Of a stretch of 64,000 nucleotides of DNA, positions 29,401-37,089 are shown one piece after another. Where the stretch lies: assembly GCF_027460265.1 (NCBI RefSeq), contig NZ_JAPZBC010000001.1, forward strand, positions 248,001 through 312,000, given 5' to 3'. The notes below the pieces were generated by a model. It was not told where the DNA came from. It worked only from the letters and a program-made list of their open reading frames with translations, and searched no databases. The DNA is from Streptomyces sp. WMMC940 (GTDB taxonomy: Bacteria > Actinomycetota > Actinomycetes > Streptomycetales > Streptomycetaceae). The position numbers were made by a program, and so were the translations under genes. Every line of letters begins with the position of its first letter. Within the stretch, counting starts at the first letter, position 1.

Positions 29401-29804
29401 CGTCGAAGGAGTACGGGGTCGACCTGGAACCCGGCGTCCGGCTCCTCATCGAGTTGCAGGCCGTCGGTGAGGCCGACGAACGCGGCATGCGGACCGTGAT
29501 GGCCACGCTGAACGGCCAGCTGCGGCCGATCCAGGTGCGTGACGAGGCGGCGGCCTCCGACGTGCCGGTCACCGAGAAGGCCGACCGCTCCGATCCCGGT
29601 CATGTCGCCGCACCGTTCGCCGGGGTCGTGACCCTGACCGTCTCCGAGGGGGACCGGGTGGAGGCCGGTGCCACGGTGGCGACCATCGAGGCGATGAAGA
29701 TGGAGGCCACGATCACCGCCCCGAAGACCGGGCAGGTCGGGCGGCTGGCCATCAACCGGATCCAGCAGGTGGAGGGGGGCGATCTCCTCCTGGAGATCGC
29801 GTGA
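26430..29804 (+). CDS. pyc: pyruvate carboxylase
   Basis: 1124 residues, the usual single-chain length. Biotin carboxylase domain about 1-455 (VLVANRGEIAIR, glycine-rich AVAGGGGRGM, EMNPRIQVEHTVTE). Carboxyltransferase about 525-800 (TDTTFRDAHQSLLATRVR, LHTHDTAGGQ). Biotinyl domain at the C-terminus with EAMKMEA, the Lys near residue 1090 carrying biotin. It makes oxaloacetate from pyruvate plus bicarbonate and ATP in the cytoplasm, feeding the TCA cycle and precursor supply. The ATG at 26430 follows AAGGGATCC and starts exactly at the conserved MFRKVLVANRG. Confidence 0.97.
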   Translation: MFRKVLVANRGEIAIRAFRAGYELGARTVAVFPYEDRNSLHRLKADEAYEIGEQGHPVRAYLSVEEVVGAARRAGADAVYPGYGFLSENPELARACEEAGITFVGPSADTLELTGNKARAVAAARAAGVPVLGSSQPSTDVDELVGAAEDIGFPVFVKAVAGGGGRGMRRVDDPSVLRESIEAASREAASAFGDPTVFLEKAVVDPRHIEVQILADGSGDVIHLFERDCSLQRRHQKVIELAPAPNLDPVLRDRICADAVRFAREIGYRNAGTVEFLLDRDGNHVFIEMNPRIQVEHTVTEEVTDVDLVQAQMRIAAGETLADLGLAQETVTLRGAALQCRITTEDPANGFRPDTGRISAYRSPGGSGIRLDGGTTHAGTEISAHFDSMLVKLTCRGRDFKAAVGRARRAVAEFRIRGVATNIPFLQAVLDDPDFQAGRVTTSFIEERQHLLTARHSADRGTKLLTYLADVTVNKPHGERPDLIDPGTKLPPLPAGEPPAGSRQRLVELGPEGFARWLRESPTIGVTDTTFRDAHQSLLATRVRTKDLLSVAPTVARTLPQLLSLECWGGATYDVALRFLAEDPWERLAALREAVPNICLQMLLRGRNTVGYTPYPTEVTDAFVQEAAATGIDIFRIFDALNDVGQMRPAIEAVRETGTAVAEVALCYTSDLSDPSERLYTLDYYLRLAEEIVAAGAHVLAVKDMAGLLRAPAAATLVSALRREFDLPVHLHTHDTAGGQLATYLAAIQAGADAVDGAVASMAGTTSQPSLSAIVAATDHSPRPTGLDLQAVGDLEPYWEGVRRIYAPFEAGLASPTGRVYHHEIPGGQLSNLRTQAVALGLGDRFEDIEAMYAAADRILGRLVKVTPSSKVVGDLALHLVGAGVSPEGFEATPDRFDIPDSVIGFLRGELGTPPGGWPEPFRSKALQGRAEAKPVQELTAEDRAGLEKSRRATLNRLLFPGPTRDFDAHRQAYGDTSVLDSKDFFYGLRPSKEYGVDLEPGVRLLIELQAVGEADERGMRTVMATLNGQLRPIQVRDEAAASDVPVTEKADRSDPGHVAAPFAGVVTLTVSEGDRVEAGATVATIEAMKMEATITAPKTGQVGRLAINRIQQVEGGDLLLEIA

Positions 29805-30246
29805 TCCTCGCTCGCCCACGGGCCACCGGCGAGGGTGTGCCGGGCGCCGCCGGGACGGCCACCCCCGCTCGTTCACCCGCCACGGGTGGACGGGGCGGGG
29901 CGGCCCCCCTGCGGGCTGCCCCACGGCCCCGGCGGCGCCGTCAGGTCCAGGGGCGGGCCAGGGCGGGCGACACCGGGGAGGCGTGGTCGGGGAGGTACCG
30001 AGTGGCCCAGCCGGTGGAAGCCGGTGGGAGCCGGTCGGATCGCGTTCCGCGCCGGGAAGCCGCCGCCGCGGCTCGGTGAGTCCGCACGGGGGAGGAACGC
30101 GCGTGCGACCGGCATCCTCGCCCGACGCGGAGAAGACGCGTCCTTCCGGCGGCATCCGGGGAGCGGGGTCCGGGCGAAGAGTGGGATGTGGCGGGCAGAC
30201 CGAGGAGCCCGCCGCCTCCCGGCTCGTCCCAGCAAAGGGGAAACTC
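29805..30246. other. GC-rich interval, no gene
   Basis: About 440 bp between pyc and the fasciclin gene. A partial GGGGCGG/CTGCCCC inverted repeat at about 29895-29925 could end pyc transcription. No ORF here looks coding. Confidence 0.45.
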
Positions 30247-30828
30247 ATGACCACCGATCGCCTCAGGGGCGCCGCTCTCGCCGCAGCCGGTGCGCTCCTC
30301 GTACCGCTTCCGCTCCTCGCGGCCGCCCCCACAGCACAGGCGGGTCCCGCGGCGGAGCCGTTCGGACCCGGCTGCGCCGCGCTGCCGACGAGTGGCGAGG
30401 GCAGCCCGGCCGGTATGGCCGACGACCCGGTCGCCACGGCCGCCTCGCACCAGCCGGAGCTGTCCACCCTCGTCAGCGCCGTGCAGAAGGCCGGGCTCGT
30501 CGAGACGTTGAACAACGCCGACGGGATCACCCTCTTCGCACCGACGAACGACGCCTTCGCCAAGATCCCCAAGGCTCAGCTCGACGCGGTGCTCAACGAC
30601 CAGGAGCAGTTGAAGAAGCTCCTGACCTACCACGTCGTCGGCACGGAGGTCACCGCGGACCGGTTGCCCGACGGCAGCTTCAAGACCCTCGAAGGAGCCG
30701 AGCTGGCCACGTCCGGTTCCGGGGACTCCTTCAAGGTGAACGGCTCGGCGGCCGTCCTCTGCGGCGACGTGCCCACGAGCAACGCGGTCGTCCACATCAT
30801 CGACCAGGTGCTCCAGCCACCGTCCTGA
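30247..30828 (+). CDS. secreted fasciclin (FAS1) domain protein
   Basis: 193 residues. A Sec signal peptide (AALAAAGALLVPLPLLAAAP, then TAQAG cleavage) precedes one FAS1 domain: H1 motif TLFAPTNDAFAKIP, central YHVVG and H2-like VVHIIDQVLQPP. Two Cys (GPGCAAL and VLCGD) probably form a disulphide, as in MPT70-like proteins. It has no membrane anchor, so it is exported and may act in surface adhesion. The ATG has AAAGGGG 5 nt upstream. Confidence 0.92.
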   Translation: MTTDRLRGAALAAAGALLVPLPLLAAAPTAQAGPAAEPFGPGCAALPTSGEGSPAGMADDPVATAASHQPELSTLVSAVQKAGLVETLNNADGITLFAPTNDAFAKIPKAQLDAVLNDQEQLKKLLTYHVVGTEVTADRLPDGSFKTLEGAELATSGSGDSFKVNGSAAVLCGDVPTSNAVVHIIDQVLQPPS

Positions 30829-30934
30829 GGCGGTCCCGTCCGCGCGGGAGCACGCCCGGGCGCTGAGCCCCGGCCCCGGCGCGGAGAAGGCGCGGTGGCG
30901 GACGGCCCGTCGTCGCGCGCGTCGCGGGTCAGGA

Positions 30935-32320
30935 CATGAGTTTCCTGAGTCAACCTCTATGCCGCCATCCGCGTCTCCGCGGTCGTGTTGATCTTGCTGT
31001 TGGATTGGTGGATCACGGGGTCATAGCAGGTGCCGTCGCGCCAGCAGGCCCACATCACGCGGAGCCATGCTCGGGCCAGGATGCGGATCGCGTGGGGGTG
31101 TCGCTTCTTGCGCGCCCTGGCGTCGTTGTAGATCTTGGCGGCCCAGTCGCTGCCGTGGCGGCTGTTGTCGGCGAAGGTCGTCAGCGCGAGTCGAGCTCTT
31201 CGGTTGGTCGCGAAGCGGAAGGAGACCGTGCGGGCCTTGCCCGAGGCCCGGGTGACCGGGACGACGCCAGCTTCGGCGACGAGTTGTTCGCAGGTCTGGG
31301 CGCGTTCCAGGATCGGGCCGATCTCGCCGATGATCTGCCCGAGGCTGACCTTGCCGATGCGCGGCATGGTGGCGAAAAGCGGTGCGTAGGGATGGGTTGC
31401 GGCTGCTTCGGCGATGGACTTGTCCAAGACACGGATCGTCGCGCGTATGCCCTGCACCAGCTGCACCTGGACTCGGACGAGCTGTCCGGCGACCTGTTCG
31501 CTGAGGCGGGAGGCGGCCTTCGGGGCCAAGCGCAGGCGTTCGATCAGGACGCTGCCGGGCTTCTTCCCGGAGTATCCGTGGCGCTTGCACCAGGCTTCGA
31601 GGCGTCCGGCGGTGAGCCTGGCGGCGGAGGCCGGGGTGGGGTAGCGCTCCAGGAAGGCCATGGCGATGTCGCTGTCGAGTTCGTAGAAGACGGCCTTGCC
31701 CCCGGGCCGGTGCTCGTCCAGCAGGGCGGCGAGCTGGTTGACGGCGGCGACCTTGGCCTCGATGTGGTCGGCACGCTGCCGGGTGAGGGCCTGGAGGTCG
31801 AGGGTGGCCTGCTCGGTGGGTTCCAGTCTGGGCAGCATGTGCCCGTCGGTGCGCAGGTAGTCGGCGAGTTTCATGCTGTCGCCGGCGTCGGTCTTGGCCT
31901 TGGAGGCGCCCCAGCGTGCCCGCATGGCGTGGAAGGCGTTGGGGTGCACCGGCACGATGGGGTGTCCGGCGGCAAGGAGGCGGTCGACGGCCAGGCCGCG
32001 GGTGGTCTCGATCGCTACGGGCAGGTCTGCCGGAGCACCGTGTTTGCGCAGCCTCGCCAGAGTCTTGGTGAACCCCTCCTCGGTGTGGGCGAGTTCCCAC
32101 CGGTCGATGCGTTTTCCGGCGTCGTCCATGACGGTCACGTCATGGGTCTCGGTCGCCCAGTCCCACCCGATGAACACGAAGGTCGTACTCCTGTGCCTGT
32201 GACGGAGCACCTGCCCGGTGATGAGGTCGTCTGCCGGGAGCTCATTAATCGGCCCTCTGCGGGGCGTGTCCCTGAAGCCGATCAGACGGCCTCGGCCCGG
32301 CGGGGCTGGCGTAACTCATG
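30935..32320. mobile_element. IS110-family insertion, ends not certain
   Basis: The element is defined by its DEDD transposase gene. IS110 elements usually lack long terminal inverted repeats. An 8-bp inverted match, CATGAGTT at 30935-30942 and AACTCATG at 32313-32320, brackets the gene about 20 bp and 135 bp away and is the best candidate for the tips, but eight bases could be chance. Confidence 0.45.
30957..32177 (-). CDS. IS110-family transposase
   Basis: About 406 residues. The N-terminal RuvC-like DEDD domain begins FIGWDWATETHDV (first Asp), with Glu in AIETTRG and Asp pair in KTDAGDSMKLADYL. The C-terminal transposase_20 helix-hairpin-helix region holds the conserved Ser-type segment (MPRIGKVSLGQIIGEIG then SGKARTVSFR). 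It appears full length with no internal stop. GTG 32177 is chosen because AGGAG lies 10 nt upstream; GTG 32210 would add eleven residues. It probably moves by a non-DDE, seamless mechanism guided by DNA structure. Confidence 0.92.
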   Translation of the reverse strand: MFIGWDWATETHDVTVMDDAGKRIDRWELAHTEEGFTKTLARLRKHGAPADLPVAIETTRGLAVDRLLAAGHPIVPVHPNAFHAMRARWGASKAKTDAGDSMKLADYLRTDGHMLPRLEPTEQATLDLQALTRQRADHIEAKVAAVNQLAALLDEHRPGGKAVFYELDSDIAMAFLERYPTPASAARLTAGRLEAWCKRHGYSGKKPGSVLIERLRLAPKAASRLSEQVAGQLVRVQVQLVQGIRATIRVLDKSIAEAAATHPYAPLFATMPRIGKVSLGQIIGEIGPILERAQTCEQLVAEAGVVPVTRASGKARTVSFRFATNRRARLALTTFADNSRHGSDWAAKIYNDARARKKRHPHAIRILARAWLRVMWACWRDGTCYDPVIHQSNSKINTTAETRMAA

Positions 32321-32727
32321 TTGGCCGTCGAGCAGCTCGCGACACTGGCCATGCACCCACCGGGACCGAGAGGTCACAACCCTACCGAAGAGGGCTGCAG
32401 AAAGGATGGTCCTCTAATGAGCGCTGCCCTGGCCCGCGCTTCCTTCACGGCTGCCCTGAGCCCGTCGACGTCGTACGCGCCGCGGTACCGACGGCCGCCT
32501 CGGGACCGGACCGGCGGTTCCGGGATCCGCCGGTCCGGTCGGTCCGGCCGCGCCGCCGCGTCCGCGGCTGGCTCCGAACCCGGCGCCACCCACGGGTGAT
32601 CCTATTTTGCGTTTACTTTGCCATCCGGGAACCTGGACCCATCCGACGGCGTTGACCGGGTACGGCACGCGCGGACGCGCGGCCGACGACCGGCAACAGA
32701 CCGACAGCAGAAGCCGAGGTGGCACCA
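32211..32727. other. interval right of the IS110 element
   Basis: About 500 bp with no confident ORF. A minus-strand frame (32374-32589) has a plausible C-terminal-like stretch RGAYDVDGLRAAVKEARARA but no start or family. It holds a perfect hairpin at 32504-32540. The AT-richer stretch ATTTTGCGTTTACTTT near 32604-32620 and TTGACC at 32653 probably belong to the terB promoter region. Confidence 0.45.
32504..32540. terminator. orphan perfect hairpin
   Basis: Perfect 14-bp arms (32504-32517 and 32527-32540), 9-nt loop. It would insulate terB from transcription out of the IS element. No intact gene ends next to it. Confidence 0.5.
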
Positions 32728-33315
32728 GTGGCGATGTGGGACCGGCTCAAGGAGCAGGCCAAGAACCTCCAGCAGTCCCAGAGCGCTCGGGGAAGTGGCG
32801 GGCAGGGGCAGGGGCAAGGCCCCTTCGGGCAGGGCCAGCACGGCGGTCACGGACGGGCTTCGTCCTCCGGCGGCTCCAAGGCGCAGTTGATCGGGTTGTT
32901 CAAGTCCCAGCTCGCATCGGTGAAGACCGAGCTCAAGAGCGGTGCCTACCGGGACGCCAGCATGGCGATGTGCGCTCTGGTGGCCGCGGCCGACGGGCAT
33001 GTCGACCCCACGGAGCGGCAGCGCGTCGAAGAGATGATCGTCTCGAACGAGGTGCTGCAGAACTTCCCCGCGGACCAGCTTCGCCAGCGGTTCAACCAGA
33101 ACGTGGACCGGCTCATGGCCAACTTCGAGCTGGGCAAGGCGGAAGCGCTGAAGGAGATCGCCAAGGCGGCCAAGAAGCCGCAGGAGGCCCGCGCCGTCGT
33201 CCAGACCGGCATGGTCATCGCGGGTGCCGACGGGTCCGTGGAGCCGTCCGAGCAGCAGGCGATCCGCGAGGCCTGCGCCGCGCTCGGCATCTCACCCGCG
33301 GAGTTCGGCGTCTGA
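32728..33315 (+). CDS. TerB-family tellurite-resistance-like protein
   Basis: 195 residues. A Gly/Gln/Ser-rich N-terminal linker (about 10-45) precedes an all-helical TerB domain. Two repeats of the acidic metal-binding motif are clear: AAADGHVDPTERQRVEE and IAGADGSVEPSEQQAIRE. TerB domains bind Ca2+ and act at the inner face of the membrane in stress responses; the tellurite phenotype is not implied for a stand-alone copy. GTG 32728 is favoured (GAGGTG about 7 nt upstream; VAMWDRLKEQAK is a typical start), with GTG 32719 and ATG 32734 as alternatives. Confidence 0.85.
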   Translation: MAMWDRLKEQAKNLQQSQSARGSGGQGQGQGPFGQGQHGGHGRASSSGGSKAQLIGLFKSQLASVKTELKSGAYRDASMAMCALVAAADGHVDPTERQRVEEMIVSNEVLQNFPADQLRQRFNQNVDRLMANFELGKAEALKEIAKAAKKPQEARAVVQTGMVIAGADGSVEPSEQQAIREACAALGISPAEFGV

Positions 33316-33320
33316 TCGAC

Positions 33321-33365
33321 GCCGCGGCCGCCGGTCCTGCGCTGCACGGAACCGGCGGGCGCGGC
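33321..33365. terminator. terminator between convergent terB and DUF4236 genes
   Basis: 15-bp arms (33321-33335 and 33351-33365) with one mismatch and a 15-nt loop, 5 nt past the terB stop. It could serve both converging transcripts. Confidence 0.65.
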
Positions 33366-33414
33366 GACCGCCGCTCCCGGTCGCGGCGGCCTCACTCGGC
33401 GCACGCTCCCGCGC

Positions 33415-33615
33415 TCAGTGACGGCTGCGGCGCGTGGTGGTCTTGCGGTAGCCGAAGGGGCCCGGCAGGTCCATGGAGGTGGTGCGGCGGCCCGTCGAGG
33501 AGTAAGTGCGCCTGGCGCCGTCCCTCTTGGCGAGGGTGATGGACACGGACTTGCGGTTGATGTTGAGGCGGACTCCCGGGAGTATGCGGAAGCTCTTGCG
33601 GAAGGTGACGGGCAC
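33415..33615 (-). CDS. DUF4236 small protein
   Basis: 66 residues, basic. FRKSFRILPGVRLNINRKSV followed by SITLAKRDG and a Gly/Arg turn is the DUF4236 pattern, a short beta-meander domain of unknown role found alone or fused to membrane proteins. A GTG start is preceded by AAAGGAG. It has no signal peptide and no obvious partner. Confidence 0.8.
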   Translation of the reverse strand: MPVTFRKSFRILPGVRLNINRKSVSITLAKRDGARRTYSSTGRRTTSMDLPGPFGYRKTTTRRSRH

Positions 33616-33886
33616 GATGCGCTCCTTTGGTAGGCCGTCCGTCTTCCCCGAGTTCCCGCCCTTACGCGACGTGGTGCCGTCGGTGGTGCCGAGCCGACGC
33701 CCGGACGGGGCCCGCGCGGCCGGCGGCCAGCGTCATGGGCGGACGCCCTGGCGGCACCACGGGCCGGGAAGCCGTGGAGGACGGCCGACGATGGTGTCGG
33801 GCACCTGGGGCACATGGCACGTCCAACTGCGCAGACGCGAGCACGGGGCGGGCATGGGAGGCGGTGGCGTCAGGCTGGTGGTGGGG
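33616..33886. other. interval between DUF4236 and the GGGSGN protein
   Basis: 270 bp of DNA with no believable ORF on either strand. Confidence 0.4.
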
Positions 33887-34498
33887 TCAGGATGCAGCCA
33901 CGCCAGGAGAGTGCGGCGTCGGTGCTCCGCCGCCCGGGACGCTCGCTGCACTCGGCGAGGTCCCCGACCCGGTCTTCGCAGCACGGATGGTGGGCTGGTG
34001 AATCGCAGTGGAGCCTTGTGCCGACGCAGGACCCGCGGAACGCACGCGTGAGCGTGGCGCTCGCCCGCTCCTGTTGCCGGACCCGCCCCCGTTGCCCGAC
34101 CCGCCCCCGTTGCCGGACCCGCCCCCGGGACCCGGCTGGCCCCAGCTGCGAACCTTCCCCCGGACGCGCCCCTTTCCCCCGCCCCGGGCCGGCGTCGGGT
34201 CCGGACCGGCCTCGAGCTCCGGACGCGCCCTGTGCGCGGCGCCCTCACGGAGGTCCGTACGAGTCCCGGGGCGCCCGCGCCGCAGTGCGCTGCGGCCGCA
34301 GCTGCGCAGCTGCGCCGGACACACCCGCGGACGCTGACCGCCGCCTGCGATGAGCGCGTTGACCGGCGACATGGGGTCGGCGCCCAGGGACTTCGCGACC
34401 AGAACCCCCACCATCAGCGGGAGCAGGGCAGCGGCCAGGGCGGAGCCCGTGGTGGTGACCTGCTGCATACGGGGGCGGCGAGACGCTTCGGGGTTCAT
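33887..34498 (-). CDS. possible anchored protein with Gly-Ser-Asn repeats
   Basis: 203 codons. After a basic start (MNPEASRRPRMQQVTTTGSA) there is one hydrophobic stretch (ALAAALLPLMVGVLVAKSLG) that could be a signal anchor, then Arg/Gly-rich sequence and three perfect-period 15-bp repeats coding GGGSGN units (about 34077-34135). The remainder is low complexity and could be noncoding, so the true gene may be shorter. No family recognised. Confidence 0.35.
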   Translation of the reverse strand: MNPEASRRPRMQQVTTTGSALAAALLPLMVGVLVAKSLGADPMSPVNALIAGGGQRPRVCPAQLRSCGRSALRRGRPGTRTDLREGAAHRARPELEAGPDPTPARGGGKGRVRGKVRSWGQPGPGGGSGNGGGSGNGGGSGNRSGRAPRSRVRSAGPASAQGSTAIHQPTIRAAKTGSGTSPSAASVPGGGAPTPHSPGVAAS

Positions 34499-34914
34499 GA
34501 CGCCAGTCCAGCAGCGGACGGCCCTGGCGGACATCGGACGCGGTACTCAGCCCGTACGTCCTCATGTACTCAGACCCGCAGGCGTTCGCGGTACTCCCCT
34601 CCCTCTGCGGGTCACGGGCGGTCCGTTCGGCGATCGGCTCCGGGATCGGCGCCGCGACGCACGTCGGTCGCCCATGCCGTGACGCGCCTCGGGCCGGGGG
34701 CTGTTGCGGCGGGGGGCCCTTCGGTGCCGCTGCTGCGGCCGGCCGGGGATCAGCGGCGGGTGGTGCCGTGGGCGGCCGTATGACCGGCCCTGCGGCCAGG
34801 CGCACACCCGTGGTGGGAGCGGCGGGCCGGGCCTGCCGACCGCCCCTCGCGGTCGGGCCGCCGTCGGCACCGCGTACGATCGGCCGGTCGCCCGCCCACA
34901 GGAAGTCCCGCTCG
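34499..34914. other. interval upstream of cbiZ
   Basis: About 415 bp, no confident gene and no cobalamin riboswitch features that I can recognise. Confidence 0.4.
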
Positions 34915-35595
34915 TTGACCGCTCTCGTGCCACCGCCCCGAACCGCCGTGGGCCTGCTGCCCGTAGGGCTCCGCATCCGCGTCGAGGACGGCGGGGAACT
35001 GCCCGCCTTGCTGTGGGGCGCAGGTCCGGGGTGGCGCATGATCAGCAACGCCGTCCTCGGCGGGGGTGTCGGCGAACGCGCTTGGGTCCTCAACGCCCAG
35101 GTCGCCCACGGCTATCGACGCCAGGACCCGGACCGCCATCTCGCCCGGTTGGCGGGTGACTTCGGGCTGCGGGGGCCGGGCGTCGGGCTGATGACGGCGG
35201 CCGACGTCTCGCGCAACGGCCAGGCGTGCGACGGGGGTGTCGAGGCCGTCGCGACGGTGGGCATCACGGTACGCGGCTGGGCCGCCGCAGCGGACGAGGG
35301 CTGCGTCGCGCTCGCGCCGCCGGGCACGATCAACATCGTCGCCGCGCTCCCGGTGGCCCTCACCGACGCCGCCTTGGTCAACGCGGTGGCCACGGCCACC
35401 GAGGCAAAGGTCCAAGCACTGATCGAGGCGGGGTACGACTGCTCGGGCACGCCCACCGACGCCGTGTGCGTCGCCGCGCGCGTCCCCCGTCCCGGCGAGG
35501 AGGTCCATCCCTTCGCCGGCCCTCGTTCCCGATGGGGTGCCCGGCTGGCCCGCGCCGTCCACCGGGCGGTGGGAACCGCGACTCCCGCACCATAG
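34915..35595 (+). CDS. cbiZ: adenosylcobinamide amidohydrolase (CbiZ family)
   Basis: 226 residues from TTG 34915, which has AGGAAG 9 nt upstream; GTG 34927 is the alternative. The family core is clear: WRMISNAVLGGGVGERAWVL, GLRGPGVGLMTAADVS, GTINIVAALPVALTDAALVN, ATATEAKVQALIEAG, GTPTDAVCVAA and FAGPRSRWGARLARAVHRA. CbiZ hydrolyses the aminopropanol side chain of adenosylcobinamide to cobyrate, letting the cell salvage incomplete corrinoids. No other cobalamin gene or transporter is adjacent. Confidence 0.88.
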   Translation: MTALVPPPRTAVGLLPVGLRIRVEDGGELPALLWGAGPGWRMISNAVLGGGVGERAWVLNAQVAHGYRRQDPDRHLARLAGDFGLRGPGVGLMTAADVSRNGQACDGGVEAVATVGITVRGWAAAADEGCVALAPPGTINIVAALPVALTDAALVNAVATATEAKVQALIEAGYDCSGTPTDAVCVAARVPRPGEEVHPFAGPRSRWGARLARAVHRAVGTATPAP

Positions 35596-35753
35596 GGACG
35601 TGTGCAGGCGGACGGGGCGAAACCGCCCGGAGGATCGCCCCTTGTGGCCGCGCACCGTATGCCGTGCATCTCCGACCGGGCTGCCCTCCTCAGCCGGAAG
35701 GATGGTGCCGACCGCAACGCGGGAAGACGGAAGGAAAGGGGGGAGCCTAGGCC

Positions 35754-35882
35754 GTGCTGGTTGTGTCCGGCATCCTCGCGCTCGTCGTGGGAGCATGCGC
35801 CTGCGTGGTGTGGGCGGCGCGGGGCGGCCCTCGCCGGGCGCGGATCGTGGCGGCCGGACCCTGGGGGCGGCCGAGTTGGTGA
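35754..35882 (+). CDS. tiny single-pass membrane protein
   Basis: 42 residues from GTG, with a strong GGGGGGAG ribosome site about 9 nt upstream. Residues 1-22 are one hydrophobic helix (VLVVSGILALVVGACACVVW), followed by a short basic tail with RRARIV. Two Cys lie in the helix. Size and layout suggest a small regulatory or anchor peptide; no family recognised. It converges on the next small gene. Confidence 0.55.
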   Translation: MLVVSGILALVVGACACVVWAARGGPRRARIVAAGPWGRPSW

Positions 35883-35952
35883 GCCGCTCGGGCCGGACGC
35901 GCGCAGGCGGCGACTCCGATGACCGAGGAGCCGTGTCGTCCGGGCGGCCCGG

Positions 35953-36072
35953 TCAGCCATTGCGCCTGGCCAGGCTGCGGACGAGGACGAGCAGCGCCAC
36001 CGCCATGACGGTCATGTGCGTCCAGGCGGGGGCGGTCGAGGCGTCCGCCGCGGCCGTCACGATCGAGGTCAT
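35953..36072 (-). CDS. tiny single-pass membrane protein
   Basis: 39 residues from ATG with GGAGG about 6 nt upstream. After about 18 polar residues (MTSIVTAAADASTAPAWT) comes one hydrophobic helix (MTVMAVALLVLVRSLARR) ending in positive charges, so a cytoplasmic C-terminus is likely. No family recognised. It ends 70 bp from the stop of the facing small gene. Confidence 0.5.
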   Translation of the reverse strand: MTSIVTAAADASTAPAWTHMTVMAVALLVLVRSLARRNG

Positions 36073-36819
36073 CCCGGCCTCCGGGGGGTGAGGTTCCGGG
36101 GGCGTCGTGCTCCCCGGAACGAGGCGCCGGATCCGCCGTGGTCACGGCGGGGTGCGGCGCCGAGTCGGTCGGTTGCCCCGCCCCTCGGGGCGGGGGACGT
36201 TCGGGTCACGTCCCGCGGGTACCCGCCGACTGCCGGGTGACGCCCCTTCAAGGCGCGGTGGCGGTCCGGGGGTTCGCCTGCGGACGCGATCGGGGGCCGG
36301 TGGTCAGCGGCGACGGGTCCGGCCTGGCCGCCAGCCGGCGCCCACGCCGGCGACGTGGCCGGTTCCAGACCCGGGCACCGGAGTACCGCCACGACGACGA
36401 AGCGGCCGTACCGGTCCGGCACGCGGGAACGGGCGTTGCCCGGCGAGGTGCGGGACCGCGTCCGGCAGTTGCCCGGGTCCCGCCGGGCCGTGGCGGTACG
36501 GACGTCGACCCGGGTCGGGCCGGACTGCGGGGTGCATGTACTCGACGCGGGACTTCCGGCGCGTCCCGGTATCCGGACCGGTCCCGCGGGAGGCCCGCGC
36601 CCTCGCCCACCGGGAAATCGGGCGCCCCGCTCGGGTCCCGGTGCTGGGATGGCGAGTGGGACGGCTGAGCCGGTCACACAGCGGTTCGATGTCAATCGAA
36701 CATCCAGCGAGGGGGAGGGTGGCGACACGCCCCCGGGCCGCCGAATGCCCGGGGACGGCCGCGCCGGTCCGGTGTGATCGTGGCCGACTCGTTTCGTCGA
36801 GACCCCTCTAGGAGAGATC
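36073..36819. other. long interval upstream of the chaplin gene
   Basis: About 750 bp with several short open frames, none with a domain-like composition or ribosome site. The last part holds the chaplin promoter; TCGATGTCAATCGAACATCC around 36686-36705 contains an inverted TCGAT/ATCGA pair that may be a regulatory site. Confidence 0.4.
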
Positions 36820-37056
36820 ATGCGCATGCGCATCGCGTCCACCGTGGCCGCCCTCGCCGTGGCCGGCGTCCTCGCCGGCGCCGGCAGCGCCGTGGCGGAC
36901 AGTGGGGCGGAGGCCGCGGCCGCGGGCAGCCCGGGTGTGCTGTCGGGCAACGTCATCCAGGTCCCGCTCCACGTGCCGCTGAACCTCTGCGGCAACTCGC
37001 TCGGTGTCGTCAGCCTGTTCAACCCGGCCGTCGGCAACGCCTGCCTCAACGGCTGA
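36820..37056 (+). CDS. short chaplin
   Basis: 78 residues. A Sec signal peptide (MRMRIASTVAALAVAGVLAG, cleavage near AVADSG) is followed by one chaplin domain: SPGVLSGNVIQVPLHVPLNL, then CGNSLGVV and the second Cys in GNACLNG, giving the two Cys expected. There is no LPXTG sorting signal, so it belongs to the secreted short class (ChpD-H type). Such peptides form the amyloid rodlet coat of aerial hyphae. GGAGAG lies 6 nt before the ATG. Confidence 0.95.
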   Translation: MRMRIASTVAALAVAGVLAGAGSAVADSGAEAAAAGSPGVLSGNVIQVPLHVPLNLCGNSLGVVSLFNPAVGNACLNG

Positions 37057-37065
37057 TCGCACCCC

Positions 37066-37089
37066 GCCGCACCGGGAACCAGGTGCGGC
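37066..37089 (+). terminator. hairpin after the chaplin gene
   Basis: Perfect 8-bp arms GCCGCACC/GGTGCGGC (37066-37073, 37082-37089) with an 8-nt loop, 9 nt past the stop. Confidence 0.65.
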
